A stretch of 64,000 nt of DNA from contig CAKTKC010000014.1 of NCBI GenBank assembly GCA_934569225.1, forward strand, positions 13,373 through 77,372. Direction: 5' to 3'. The stretch is from an uncultured Oscillospiraceae bacterium. GTDB taxonomy: Bacteria; Bacillota; Clostridia; Oscillospirales; Oscillospiraceae. Each line of letters begins with the position of its first letter. Position 1 is the stretch's first letter. The translations under genes were made by a program, and so were the position numbers. The notes beneath the pieces are model-generated. The model ran no database searches and had not been told where the DNA came from. It worked only from the letters and a program-made list of their open reading frames with translations. Below, piece after piece: positions 31,972 through 42,640 of the stretch.

Positions 31972-33480
31972 ATGGAACTGAAACCCGAAGAAATAACGAA
32001 AATCATTCGCAGCCAGATCAAAAACTACGAAAACAAGATCGAAGTCAGTGAAACCGGCGTCGTCATTCTGGTAGGCGACGGCATTGCCAAGGCCTCCGGC
32101 CTGGAAAAATGCATGGCCGGTGAGCTGGTGGAATTCCCAGACGGCTCCTACGGCATGGCCCAGAACCTGGAAGAGGACACCGTCTCCATCGTCATCCTCG
32201 GCTCCGACCAGGGCATCAAGGAAGGCGATACCGTCAAGCGCACCGGCAAGGTCGTGTCCGTTCCCGTGGGCGAGAAGCTCATCGGGCGCGTTGTCAACGC
32301 CCTCGGCGAACCCATCGACGGCAAGGGCAGCATTGAGGCAGAGGCTTACCGCGCCATCGAAATGCCCGCCCCCGGTATCATTGAGCGGCAGCACGTCTCC
32401 CGCCCCCTGCAGACCGGTATCAAGGCCATCGACTCCATGATCCCCATCGGCCGCGGTCAGCGTGAGCTGATCATCGGCGACCGCCAGACCGGTAAAACCA
32501 CCATTGCCACCGACACCATTCTGAACCAGAAGGGCAAGAACTGCATCTGCATTTACGTCGCCATCGGTCAGAAGCGTTCCACCGTGGCGCAGGTCGTGGA
32601 CAGCCTTACCGCCGGCGGCGCTATGGACTATACCATCGTGGTCTCCGCCACCGCTTCCGAGCTGGCGCCCATGCAGTATATCGCCCCCTATGCAGGCTGC
32701 ACCATGGGCGAGCACTTCATGTACCAGGGCAAGGACGTGTTGGTCATTTATGACGACTTAAGTAAGCACGCGGTGGCCTACCGTGCCATTTCCCTGCTGA
32801 TCCGCCGTCCCCCCGGACGGGAAGCTTACCCCGGCGACGTCTTCTACCTCCACTCCCGTCTTCTGGAGCGGGCAGCCCAGCTGTCCCCGGAGCTTGGCGG
32901 CGGCAGTCTGACCGCTCTGCCCATCATCGAGACCCAGGCCGGCGACGTGTCCGCCTACATTCCCACCAACGTCATTTCCATCACCGACGGCCAGATCTTC
33001 CTGGAAACCGAGCTGTTCAACTCCGGCATCATGCCCGCCGTGAACCCCGGTATTTCCGTCTCCCGTGTCGGCGGTGACGCTCAGATCAAGGCCATGAAGA
33101 AGGTGGCCGGTTCTCTGAAGCTGCTGTACTCCCAGTACCGCGAGCTGCAAAGCTTCGCCCAATTCGGCTCCGATCTGGACGCGGATACCAAGTCCCGTCT
33201 GGCTCTGGGCGAACGGATCGTGGCCGTGCTGAAGCAGAAGAACGCTTCTCCCAAGGAAGTGGCGCAGCAGGTGTGCATTATCTACGCCGTGACCCACGGA
33301 TATCTGGCTTCCATTCCCGTGGCGCAGATCCCCGAGTTTGAAAAGCGGCTGGAAGAGCATATGAACAATCACCACGCCGACGTTCTCGAGGCAATTCGCT
33401 CCACCGGCAAGCTGGAGACCGAGACGGAGAACGCCCTGAAAGCTGCCCTGGACGAGCTGGTGGCTGAATTCCAGGCATAA
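31972..33480 (+). CDS. atpA: ATP synthase subunit alpha
   Basis: This 502-residue protein is the non-catalytic nucleotide-binding subunit of F1. It has an N-terminal beta barrel, P-loop GDRQTGKT (about 170-177), the arginine-finger segment near SRVGGDAQ, and the C-terminal helical bundle. The length is standard. The start comes 18 bases after atpH, with GAAAGCAGGGA as a weak ribosome site. It forms the hexamer with AtpD. Confidence 0.97.
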   Translation: MELKPEEITKIIRSQIKNYENKIEVSETGVVILVGDGIAKASGLEKCMAGELVEFPDGSYGMAQNLEEDTVSIVILGSDQGIKEGDTVKRTGKVVSVPVGEKLIGRVVNALGEPIDGKGSIEAEAYRAIEMPAPGIIERQHVSRPLQTGIKAIDSMIPIGRGQRELIIGDRQTGKTTIATDTILNQKGKNCICIYVAIGQKRSTVAQVVDSLTAGGAMDYTIVVSATASELAPMQYIAPYAGCTMGEHFMYQGKDVLVIYDDLSKHAVAYRAISLLIRRPPGREAYPGDVFYLHSRLLERAAQLSPELGGGSLTALPIIETQAGDVSAYIPTNVISITDGQIFLETELFNSGIMPAVNPGISVSRVGGDAQIKAMKKVAGSLKLLYSQYRELQSFAQFGSDLDADTKSRLALGERIVAVLKQKNASPKEVAQQVCIIYAVTHGYLASIPVAQIPEFEKRLEEHMNNHHADVLEAIRSTGKLETETENALKAALDELVAEFQA

Positions 33481-33493
33481 GGAGGGATAAGCC

Positions 33494-34336
33494 ATGGCTG
33501 GCGTTTCCACCAAGGAAATCAAAAACCGCATCCGAAGCATGGAGTCCACCAGGCAGATCACAAAGGCCATGGAAATGGTCGCTGCCTCCAAGCTCCGCCG
33601 GGCGCAGGCGCAGGTGCTTTCCTCCCGCCCCTATTTTGAAATTCTCTACTCCACCATAGCGGACATCGCGTCCTCCAACCGGGATTTCTCCTCCCCCTAT
33701 TTACAGGAGCGTCCTGTGAAAAAGGCGCTGTATATCGTCATTGCCGGTGACCGCGGTCTTGCCGGCGGCTACAACAGCAACATTCTCAAACTGGTTCAGT
33801 CGGAGATTGCGGGCAAGGACGTCGAAGTTCTGCCCATCGGCAAGAAGGCACTGGACTACTTCAAGGGCAAGCAGGTTCCGACCTTTACGGAGCAATACGC
33901 CGAAGCGGCCGAGTTGACCGTGGGCGACTGCTTCTCCGTCTCCAAGCAGGTAAGCAAGGCTTTCCTGGCAGGTGAATTTGACCAGATTACCGTTGCGTAT
34001 ACCAATTTTGTGTCTGTTCTTTCTCAGACGCCCGCGGCCATGCAGCTGCTGCCTCTGAAAAAGCCGGAAAAGCAGGAGGGCACCAGCCAAGGCGATATTC
34101 TGTACGAGGGCGACAGCGAAGAGGTCTTCGCCGCGATCATCCCCGAATATCTGGGCGGCGTCATTTACGGTGCACTGTGCGAAAGCCGCGCCTCCGAGCA
34201 GGCTGCCCGCCGGGCTGCTATGGATTCCGCAACTCAAAACGCCGACGATATGATCGACGACCTGAGCCTGAAGTTCAACCGCGCCCGTCAGGCCGCGATC
34301 ACCCAGGAGATCACGGAGATCGTCGCTGGTTCTTAA
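33494..34336 (+). CDS. atpG: ATP synthase subunit gamma
   Basis: This 280-residue central shaft of F1 has the N-terminal coiled coil (TKEIKNRIRSMESTRQITKA, about 5-24). It has the Rossmann-like middle (ITVAYTNFVSVL) and the C-terminal helix with MDSATQNADDMID (about 240-252). AAGGAGGG precedes the ATG. A 151-base gap follows before atpD, unusual in this tightly packed operon. That gap carries a small hairpin (34346-34365), and I saw no clear promoter in it. Confidence 0.96.
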   Translation: MAGVSTKEIKNRIRSMESTRQITKAMEMVAASKLRRAQAQVLSSRPYFEILYSTIADIASSNRDFSSPYLQERPVKKALYIVIAGDRGLAGGYNSNILKLVQSEIAGKDVEVLPIGKKALDYFKGKQVPTFTEQYAEAAELTVGDCFSVSKQVSKAFLAGEFDQITVAYTNFVSVLSQTPAAMQLLPLKKPEKQEGTSQGDILYEGDSEEVFAAIIPEYLGGVIYGALCESRASEQAARRAAMDSATQNADDMIDDLSLKFNRARQAAITQEITEIVAGS

Positions 34337-34427
34337 GTTTTCAAGGGGCGGCATTCTGATCGCCCAATTCCCCAGAAGTTACGAATTTGCGGTATCTGAT
34401 GTCGGTTTAACCCGGAATTTTGGGTGA

Positions 34428-36289
<1,862 letters not shown>

Positions 36290-36292
36290 GCG

Positions 36293-36323
36293 ATCACCCC
36301 GGTATCCTAACGGATACCGGGGT
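36293..36323 (+). terminator. Terminator hairpin after atpC (copy 1)
   Basis: The 12-bp stem ACCCCGGTATCC/GGATACCGGGGT (36296-36307 with 36312-36323) has a TAAC loop and is followed by CGTTTC, a weak T-run. It is nearly the same sequence as the hairpin at 36873-36909. Confidence 0.7.
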
Positions 36324-36408
36324 CGTTTCAGGATGCAGGTCGCAGCGACGCAGACACACGCCGCTCCCGATAAAGAATTGCCGCGGCGAATGAAAGTGAG
36401 CAACACCA

Positions 36409-36867
36409 ATGGTAATACAGAAAATTGGCAGCGATATTGAGAAAAAGCGCATTGCAAGAGCCATCCTGGAAGCGCTTCCGGATTGGTTCGGCATTCCGGA
36501 AGCCACGGAGGCGTATATCGCGGACAGCAAAGGCCGCCCATTCTTCTGCGCCTTTGCGGAGGATGTCCCCGTCGGCTTTCTCTATCTGAAAGAAACCGGA
36601 CGGCATACCGTGGAGCTGGCCGTCATGGGCGTGCGGCAGGAATATCATCGGCAAGGCATCGGCAGAGCGCTGTTTGAGCAGGCGAAAACCGAAGCGAAAC
36701 GACTGGGATATTCCTTTATCCAAGTCAAAACCGTCCAGATGGGCAGGTATGCTATTTACGACGACACCAACCGCTTCTATCTCTCTCTGGGATTCAGAGA
36801 ACTGGAAGTGTTCCCGACACTGTGGGACGAATGGAATCCCTGCCAGATTTATATAATGGCTATATAG
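36409..36867 (+). CDS. GNAT-family N-acetyltransferase
   Basis: This 152-residue protein has the GNAT acetyl-CoA loop VRQEYHRQGIGRALFEQA (about 76-93), the preceding strand HTVELAVMGV, and the C-terminal FYLSLGFRELEVF motif (about 122-134). It transfers an acetyl group from acetyl-CoA to an unknown acceptor; no neighbour suggests a substrate. It sits between the atp operon and ftsH, bracketed by two near-identical hairpins. Codon use is somewhat more AT-rich than in the atp genes. AAGTGAG lies before the ATG at 36409. Recent insertion is possible. Confidence 0.85.
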   Translation: MVIQKIGSDIEKKRIARAILEALPDWFGIPEATEAYIADSKGRPFFCAFAEDVPVGFLYLKETGRHTVELAVMGVRQEYHRQGIGRALFEQAKTEAKRLGYSFIQVKTVQMGRYAIYDDTNRFYLSLGFRELEVFPTLWDEWNPCQIYIMAI

Positions 36868-36872
36868 GCTCA

Positions 36873-36909
36873 AAATCACCCCGGTATCTGTTGGATACCG
36901 GGGTGATTT
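36873..36909. terminator. Bidirectional terminator after the GNAT gene and ftsH (copy 2)
   Basis: This is a perfect 16-bp stem (36873-36888 with 36894-36909) with a five-base loop, and AT runs outside on both strands. It ends both the GNAT gene and the convergent gdpP-ftsH operon. Confidence 0.9.
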
Positions 36910-36934
36910 GTTTTGTATAGCTCGCCCGTGGCCG

Positions 36935-38833
36935 TTATTCTTCGGTGGTCTTCGGGTCTTCCGTCCCGTCCTCGAAGCCGTCGAACATGGAGGTGGAGGA
37001 AGCGTCTCCCACTTCCCTGCCCTGCATGACCGCTTCAAACTGCTCGCCGGTCATGGTCTCCTTTTCCAGGAGGAAGTCCACGACCTTGTGCAGCTTGTCG
37101 CTGTTGTCCGTCAGAATCTGCTTGCAGTGGTCATACGCCTTGTCGATCAGCGCCTTGACCTCGTCGTCGATGGTTCCGGCGACCTTCTCGGAGTAGCTCT
37201 TTGTGGTCTGGTAGTCCCGGCCGATGAACACCTCTCCGCCGTCAAGATAGGACACCGTGCCCAGCTTTTCACACATGCCGTAGCGGGCGACCATGTCCTT
37301 CGCCAGCTTGGTTGCCCGGTCAATGTCGTTGGACGCGCCCACGGAGATATCCCCCAGGAACAGCGCTTCCGCCACACGTCCGCCCAGCAGCGACACGATC
37401 TGCTCGTACATTTCGTTGCGGGTCAGATTGGCCGAATCGTCCTTGGGCAGATACCATGTCGCGCCCAGAGACTGGCCGCGGGGAACAATGGTGATCTGAC
37501 GCACCGGGTCATGGGTGGGCAGGTTGTACATGGCGACGGCATGACCGGCTTCGTGGACGGCCGTCTCCTTCAAGTCCTTCCGGGTCTGAACGCGGCTCTT
37601 TTTCGCGGGGCCCGCGGTGATCTTCATCAGCGCCTCGTTCATGTCCTCCATGGTCAGCACCGGGCGGTTCGCTCTGGCAGCCAGAATTGCCGCTTCATTG
37701 AGAAGATTGCTCAGATCAGCGCCGGTAAATCCGGCAGTGGAGCGAGCGACGGTTTTCAGATTCACCGAGGCGTCCAGCTTCTTGTCCTTGGCGTGGACTT
37801 TCAGGATTTCCTCCCGCCCCTTCACGTCCGGACGCCCCACGTGAATCTGCCGGTCAAAGCGGCCGGGTCGCAGCAGCGCCGGGTCGAGGATGTCCGGCCG
37901 GTTGGTTGCCGCCAGAACGATGACGCCCTCCGAATGGGTGAAGCCGTCCATTTCCACCAGCAGCTGGTTCAGCGTCTGCTCCTTTTCATCATGACCGCCG
38001 CCTAGACCGGAGCCGCGTTTGCGGCCAACGGCGTCGATCTCGTCGATAAACACGATGGCGGGGGCGATTTTTCTTGCCTGTTCAAACAAATCCCGGACAC
38101 GTCCGGCGCCGACGCCCACGTACATTTCCACGAAGTCCGAGCCGGAAATGGACAGAAACTGCACCCCCGCCTCTCCCGCGACAGCCCGGGCAAGCAATGT
38201 CTTACCCGTGCCGGGAGGCCCCACCAGCAGAAGACCGTGGGGGATCCGTGCGCCGATCTCGGTAAACTTCTCGGGATTTTTCAGAAAATCCACAATTTCC
38301 TGAAGCTCTTCCTTTTCTTCGTCCGCGCCCGCAACGTCGTCAAAGGTCACTTTTTTGTCTCCGGGAAGCCCCAGAACCGTCCGGGCTTTGCTGAACCCGC
38401 CCATGGGATTCCCAGCGCTGCTCATACGTCCCATCAGCAGCGCCCAGACAAACAAAATTACCAGGCCGACCACCAGCAGCGGGAGGATCAGGGTATAAGG
38501 CGAAAACCCCCTGTCCGGGACAAAATTATAGCTTTCCAGCACACCCGAGGCCGTCTGTTCCGCGAAAGTATCATGCATCTCCTGCCGGAAGCTCTCCGGG
38601 TCGGCCAGGGGCGCGGTGATGGTGGTCTGACCGTTATAGGGTTTGTTCAGCTCCATCGTAATGGTCTGATCCTCCACCACGAACTGGCGCACCTGCTCCT
38701 TGTTGAACAGCTCAACGACCTTGGAATAGGGCAGGGTGTCCTGCGTGGTGGTGAACAGGTTGCTGATCCAGCCTAAAAACGCCACCAGCAGCGCCGCATA
38801 TACAATGAGTGGGATCCATCTCGTTCTTTTCAA
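36935..38833 (-). CDS. ftsH: ATP-dependent zinc metalloprotease FtsH
   Basis: This 632-residue membrane-bound AAA protease has two N-terminal helices (about 8-27 and 113-135) around an extracytoplasmic domain. The AAA domain has Walker A GPPGTGKT (205-212) and Walker [11 protein letters not shown]. The zinc site is HEAGH (427-431), with a later aspartate. It degrades damaged membrane proteins and short-lived regulators. The start is a TTG at 38833, with AAGGAG about 10 bases upstream. It ends the operon gdpP-rplI-dnaB-tilS-hpt-ftsH; tilS-hpt-ftsH is a widely conserved order in Firmicutes. Confidence 0.97.
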   Translation of the reverse strand: MKRTRWIPLIVYAALLVAFLGWISNLFTTTQDTLPYSKVVELFNKEQVRQFVVEDQTITMELNKPYNGQTTITAPLADPESFRQEMHDTFAEQTASGVLESYNFVPDRGFSPYTLILPLLVVGLVILFVWALLMGRMSSAGNPMGGFSKARTVLGLPGDKKVTFDDVAGADEEKEELQEIVDFLKNPEKFTEIGARIPHGLLLVGPPGTGKTLLARAVAGEAGVQFLSISGSDFVEMYVGVGAGRVRDLFEQARKIAPAIVFIDEIDAVGRKRGSGLGGGHDEKEQTLNQLLVEMDGFTHSEGVIVLAATNRPDILDPALLRPGRFDRQIHVGRPDVKGREEILKVHAKDKKLDASVNLKTVARSTAGFTGADLSNLLNEAAILAARANRPVLTMEDMNEALMKITAGPAKKSRVQTRKDLKETAVHEAGHAVAMYNLPTHDPVRQITIVPRGQSLGATWYLPKDDSANLTRNEMYEQIVSLLGGRVAEALFLGDISVGASNDIDRATKLAKDMVARYGMCEKLGTVSYLDGGEVFIGRDYQTTKSYSEKVAGTIDDEVKALIDKAYDHCKQILTDNSDKLHKVVDFLLEKETMTGEQFEAVMQGREVGDASSTSMFDGFEDGTEDPKTTEE

Positions 38834-38880
38834 TTTGGGGTTACTCCTTATTTTTCATGAGAAAGCTCCGGAAAGCCGGA

Positions 38881-39429
38881 TTACTCAGAGATTCCGTAAG
38901 CCTCCGGCTTCAGCACGCCGACATAGGGCAGGTTCCGGTAGTGCTCGTTATAGTCAAGGCCATAGCCCACCACAAAGGCGTTGGGAATGGTAAAGCCAAC
39001 ATAGTCAGGCTTCAGAGTGATGCCGGGACGGCGGCGCTCAGGCTTATCCAGCAGCGTGCAGATTTTCAGGGACGCAGGCTCCCGCGCCATCAGATGGCGA
39101 TAGGTAAAGTCGAGAGAATTGCCGGTGTCGTAAATGTCCTCCAGAATCAGCACATGGCGACCCTTGATATCCGAGGCGATATCCCGCTTGACCTCCATCT
39201 TTCCGGTGGAGGTGGTTCCGGCATAGGAGGATATCCACATAAAGTCCATCTCGCAGTGGGTCCTGATCTCCCGGATCATGTCCGCGTAAAACACCACAAC
39301 GCCCTTGAGGACGCCAACGATAATGGGGTCTTTCCCCGCGTAGTCCGCCGTCAGCTCTTTACCCAGCTCCGCGATGCGGGTCTTGATCTGTTCCTCGGTC
39401 AGCAGAATCTCCTGAATGTCCTTTTCCAT
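38881..39429 (-). CDS. hpt: Hypoxanthine phosphoribosyltransferase
   Basis: This 182-residue purine salvage enzyme makes IMP or GMP from hypoxanthine or guanine and PRPP. The PRPP loop LILEDIYDTGNSL (about 94-106), the earlier PIIVGVLKGVVVFYADM and the late VVGYGLDYNE (with the flexible loop between) are as expected. GGGAGAAAAAGCT precedes the ATG. In Bacillus this protein can bind FtsH and act with TilS as an activator; the shared neighbourhood here is the same. Confidence 0.95.
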   Translation of the reverse strand: MEKDIQEILLTEEQIKTRIAELGKELTADYAGKDPIIVGVLKGVVVFYADMIREIRTHCEMDFMWISSYAGTTSTGKMEVKRDIASDIKGRHVLILEDIYDTGNSLDFTYRHLMAREPASLKICTLLDKPERRRPGITLKPDYVGFTIPNAFVVGYGLDYNEHYRNLPYVGVLKPEAYGISE

Positions 39430-39490
39430 AGCTTTTTCTCCCTTATGCTGTGTTTTTCATTCTATTTGCACGCCTGGTCGGCGCTGCTTT

Positions 39491-40756
39491 CTACATATCT
39501 CTGTCAAAATGGACAGTCACGGCGGGTAGCTCCCCGGCGGCGCGATCGGCGTGAACGCCAATGGAATATACGCCCAAAACGCCCTGTTCATCGCACAATA
39601 CGGGAATCCGCTTCCGCATGGCCGCGGGGATTTTCCTGTCGATGAACAGCTTCTTCAGGCTCTTGGTTCCGCCGCTCAGGCGAATGACGTCCCCGCTTTC
39701 CCGGGGGCGAAGAATCAGCGTCCCGACGGGACGAACGGTAAAGGTGTCCGGCGCATTGATGATCATTTCCGCCGGGGTACAGGTCACGCGGTAGTCTCCG
39801 TAAACCGTTTCTCCGGGGCAGGTCAGCACCACCGGCTCCGGGCGGGGCCTGTGCGTCCGGGCTTCCAGGCGGTCATATTCCCTGCTCACCGTCACGCCGC
39901 CGGGTAAATTGACCCGCGCGGAAGGTTTATCGGAAAACAGCAGCCCTTCCACTGCGGAAATATGGGAATCCTCCGGCTCCCTCACGCCGCTGTCCTTCAA
40001 AAATCTCTCGATACAGCGGCTGCGCTGAGCCTTCGGTATGGATTTTAACGTCTGCACCCCGGGCAGGGTCGCAAAATCCGACTGCGCAGACAGAAAATCC
40101 TCGTCCTCCCGCAGCCGAAGCGCCATCAGGGAAAGATTCTCCGCCAAGCGGGGATTCTCCGATTTCAGCAGAGGCATCACGGTATGGCGGATACGGTTTC
40201 GCAAAAAGGCGTCAGAAGCGTTAGAGCTGTCCTCCCGGTGGGGAAGCCCCCAGGCGAGCAGAAATTCCTCCACCTCCTGCCGGTTTATCAGCAGCATGGG
40301 GCGGATAACATTCCCGCTGACCGGGGCAATGGCGCCCAGCCCTTTCAGGCCGGTGCCCCGGATCATCCGCATGATGACCGTCTCGGCATTGTCGTCGGCG
40401 GTGTGGGCGGTGGCGATTTTCCCGTTTAAGCTCCGAAGAAAGGCATATCTGGCGTCCCGGGCGGCGGCTTCCAGCCCCTTTTTTCCGGGTCGAACTTCCG
40501 CCGAGCCAACATGTAAGGGGATATCGTAGCGTCCGCAGAATTCCCGGACAAAGGCTTCGTCTCCGTCGGATTCTTCCCCACGGAGATGGTGGTTAAAATG
40601 GGCGGCTTCCAGACGGATGTCCAGCTTGTCCTTCAGCAGATACATGGCAAACAGGAGCGCCACGGAATCCGCCCCGCCGGAGACGGCGCAGACAACCGTA
40701 TCCCCCGGCATGATCATATCATACTGCCGGATCATCCGCAAGAGCTTATTCCGCAT
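39491..40756 (-). CDS. tilS: tRNA(Ile)-lysidine synthase
   Basis: This 421-residue enzyme adds lysine to C34 of the tRNA(Ile) that reads AUA. The N-type ATP pyrophosphatase loop is SGGADS (26-31). The core (about 20-210) contains HFNHHLRGEESDGDE and ATAHTADDNAETV, followed by the C-terminal TilS domains (RESGDVIRLSGGTKSLKKLF, about 353-372). I use the ATG at 40756, which overlaps the end of dnaB by 11 bases; an ATG seven codons upstream is possible but has no better ribosome site. Confidence 0.94.
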   Translation of the reverse strand: MRNKLLRMIRQYDMIMPGDTVVCAVSGGADSVALLFAMYLLKDKLDIRLEAAHFNHHLRGEESDGDEAFVREFCGRYDIPLHVGSAEVRPGKKGLEAAARDARYAFLRSLNGKIATAHTADDNAETVIMRMIRGTGLKGLGAIAPVSGNVIRPMLLINRQEVEEFLLAWGLPHREDSSNASDAFLRNRIRHTVMPLLKSENPRLAENLSLMALRLREDEDFLSAQSDFATLPGVQTLKSIPKAQRSRCIERFLKDSGVREPEDSHISAVEGLLFSDKPSARVNLPGGVTVSREYDRLEARTHRPRPEPVVLTCPGETVYGDYRVTCTPAEMIINAPDTFTVRPVGTLILRPRESGDVIRLSGGTKSLKKLFIDRKIPAAMRKRIPVLCDEQGVLGVYSIGVHADRAAGELPAVTVHFDRDM

Positions 40757-42083
40757 GTTTCCACTCCCGGTCGGCAAAGGTCTGGTACTGGCCGATCCAC
40801 TGCATCTTCACCGCGCCGGTTTCGCCGTGGCGGTTCTTGGCGACGATGCACTCCGCCACGCCCTTGTCCTCGGTGTTTTCGTGATAATATTCGTCCCGGT
40901 ACAGGAACATCACCGAGTCGGCGTCCTGCTCGATGGCGCCGGATTCCCGGAGGTCGGACAGAATCGGCCGCTTGTCGGTGCGGCTTTCCACCGCACGGGA
41001 CAGCTGGCTCAGGCAGATCACCGGCACATCCAGTTCCTTCGCCATGATTTTCAGGGAACGGGAAATTTCGCCCACAACGGTGACACGGTTGTCGCTGTTC
41101 TTGCCGTAGCCGGAACCCTGCATCAGCTGTAAGTAGTCGATGATGACCAGTCCCAGATTGTCTAAGCGGCGGCACTTGGCATTGATGTCCGCCACGGTGA
41201 CAGAGGGGTTGTCGTCAATACGGATGTCCGTCTGGCTCAGGGCGGCGGAGGCCATGCACAGCTTGCTCCACTCGTCCTCGCTGAGCTTGCCCGTGGCAAG
41301 CTTTTGCAGCTCCACGAAGCCCTCGCTGGCAAGCAGACGCATAGCCAGCTGCTCCCGGGACATTTCCAGATTGAAAATGGCCACGGTTTTCTTGTATTTT
41401 TTTGCCACGTTGACGCCGATGTTCAGCGCAAAGGCGGACTTGCCCATGGCAGGCCGGGCAGCAATGAGCAGAAGGTCGGACTTGTTCAGGCCGTTGATCC
41501 GGGTGTCTAAGTCCCGCAGGCCGGTGGACAAGCCGGGAATCAGGGAATCTGACTGGCTCAGCTCGGTCAGGCGGTCAAACACCTTGTGCAGCGTCGTGCC
41601 GATGTGCTCCAGAGAGTCGCCCCGCTCGCCCTTGCGCAGGGCGTAAATTTTCTTTTCCGCAGATTCCAGCATCTCGGCAGGCGTACCCACCTCTTCCGAC
41701 ACCATCTGCTGAATGTCCGTCGCGGCCTGATTCAGTCCCCGAAGCATGGACTTTTCCTGCACAATGGCCGCATAGCGCGCCACATTGGCGGCGGTGGGGG
41801 TGATCTCCATCAGCTGGAGGATGTAATCCCGGGAATTGTCGTGGTAGTAGCCCAGCTCCTTCAGCTTGTCCAGCACCGTGACCGGGTCAATGGTCTGGGA
41901 GAAGTTGAACATGGTATAGATGGCTTCATAAATTTCCCGGTTCTGCTGCAGGTAAAAGTCCTCCGGCTTCACAATGCCCACCACATCCGTAATGCACCGG
42001 CTGTCGATGAGAATGGAACCCAGAACCGCCTGCTCCGCCTCCAGCGACTGGGGCTGCTGCCGGGACAGAAGTTCTTCATCCAT
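40746..42083 (-). CDS. dnaB: Replicative DNA helicase
   Basis: This 445-residue hexameric helicase unwinds DNA at the replication fork. It has the N-terminal helical domain (PQSLEAEQAVLGSILID, about 11-27), the linker, and the RecA-like core with Walker A ARPAMGKSA and Walker B LVIIDYLQLM, ending with the arginine-containing AIEQDADSVMFLYR region. GAAAGGAGA precedes the ATG. Its position after rplI is conserved in Firmicutes. Confidence 0.97.
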   Translation of the reverse strand: MDEELLSRQQPQSLEAEQAVLGSILIDSRCITDVVGIVKPEDFYLQQNREIYEAIYTMFNFSQTIDPVTVLDKLKELGYYHDNSRDYILQLMEITPTAANVARYAAIVQEKSMLRGLNQAATDIQQMVSEEVGTPAEMLESAEKKIYALRKGERGDSLEHIGTTLHKVFDRLTELSQSDSLIPGLSTGLRDLDTRINGLNKSDLLLIAARPAMGKSAFALNIGVNVAKKYKKTVAIFNLEMSREQLAMRLLASEGFVELQKLATGKLSEDEWSKLCMASAALSQTDIRIDDNPSVTVADINAKCRRLDNLGLVIIDYLQLMQGSGYGKNSDNRVTVVGEISRSLKIMAKELDVPVICLSQLSRAVESRTDKRPILSDLRESGAIEQDADSVMFLYRDEYYHENTEDKGVAECIVAKNRHGETGAVKMQWIGQYQTFADREWKHAE

Positions 42084-42125
42084 GGCAAGTTCTCCTTTCT
42101 CTATAGAATATGGTGCTGCAAAATC

Positions 42126-42569
42126 TTATGCTTCGACGATCTTCACCGTCAGCGGCGCGGAAATCTCATAGCCCAGCTTGCAGGTGACGGTGTACGTACC
42201 CACGTTCTTGATGGGTTCCGCAATGGTGATCTTCCGCTTGTCCAGCTTGATGCCGGTCTTCGCCAGGGCATCGGCAATCTCCTGATTGGTCACGGAGCCG
42301 AACAGACGTCCCGCGCCGCCGCCCTTGGCGGCCACGGTGACGGTCATCTCCCGCAGTTTTCCGGCTGTCTCCATGGCCTCGGCCTTTTCCCGGGCAATGC
42401 GCTCCTGATTGGCCTTGTCGTTCATGCGCATGGTGTTCACGGCGTCAGGGGTCGCCTCCGTGGCCAGCTTCCGGGGCAGCATGTAGTTCCGGGCGTAGCC
42501 GTCGGAAACCTCGATCATCTGTCCCTTTTTGCCCTTTCCTTTTACATCCTGAAGCAGAATTACTTTCAT
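42126..42569 (-). CDS. rplI: Large ribosomal subunit protein bL9
   Basis: This 147-residue ribosomal protein has the N-terminal signature [28 protein letters not shown], quoted in part at about 3-20, the long central helix, and the C-terminal domain (about 80-147). It binds 23S rRNA domain V and helps keep reading frame. AAGGAGA precedes the ATG. Confidence 0.97.
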   Translation of the reverse strand: MKVILLQDVKGKGKKGQMIEVSDGYARNYMLPRKLATEATPDAVNTMRMNDKANQERIAREKAEAMETAGKLREMTVTVAAKGGGAGRLFGSVTNQEIADALAKTGIKLDKRKITIAEPIKNVGTYTVTCKLGYEISAPLTVKIVEA

Positions 42570-42640
42570 TGTGATAGTCTCCTTAATCGATATGATATGT
42601 ACGCCAAACCGCCGTCAAAACGGTTTTGGCTTATTATAGA

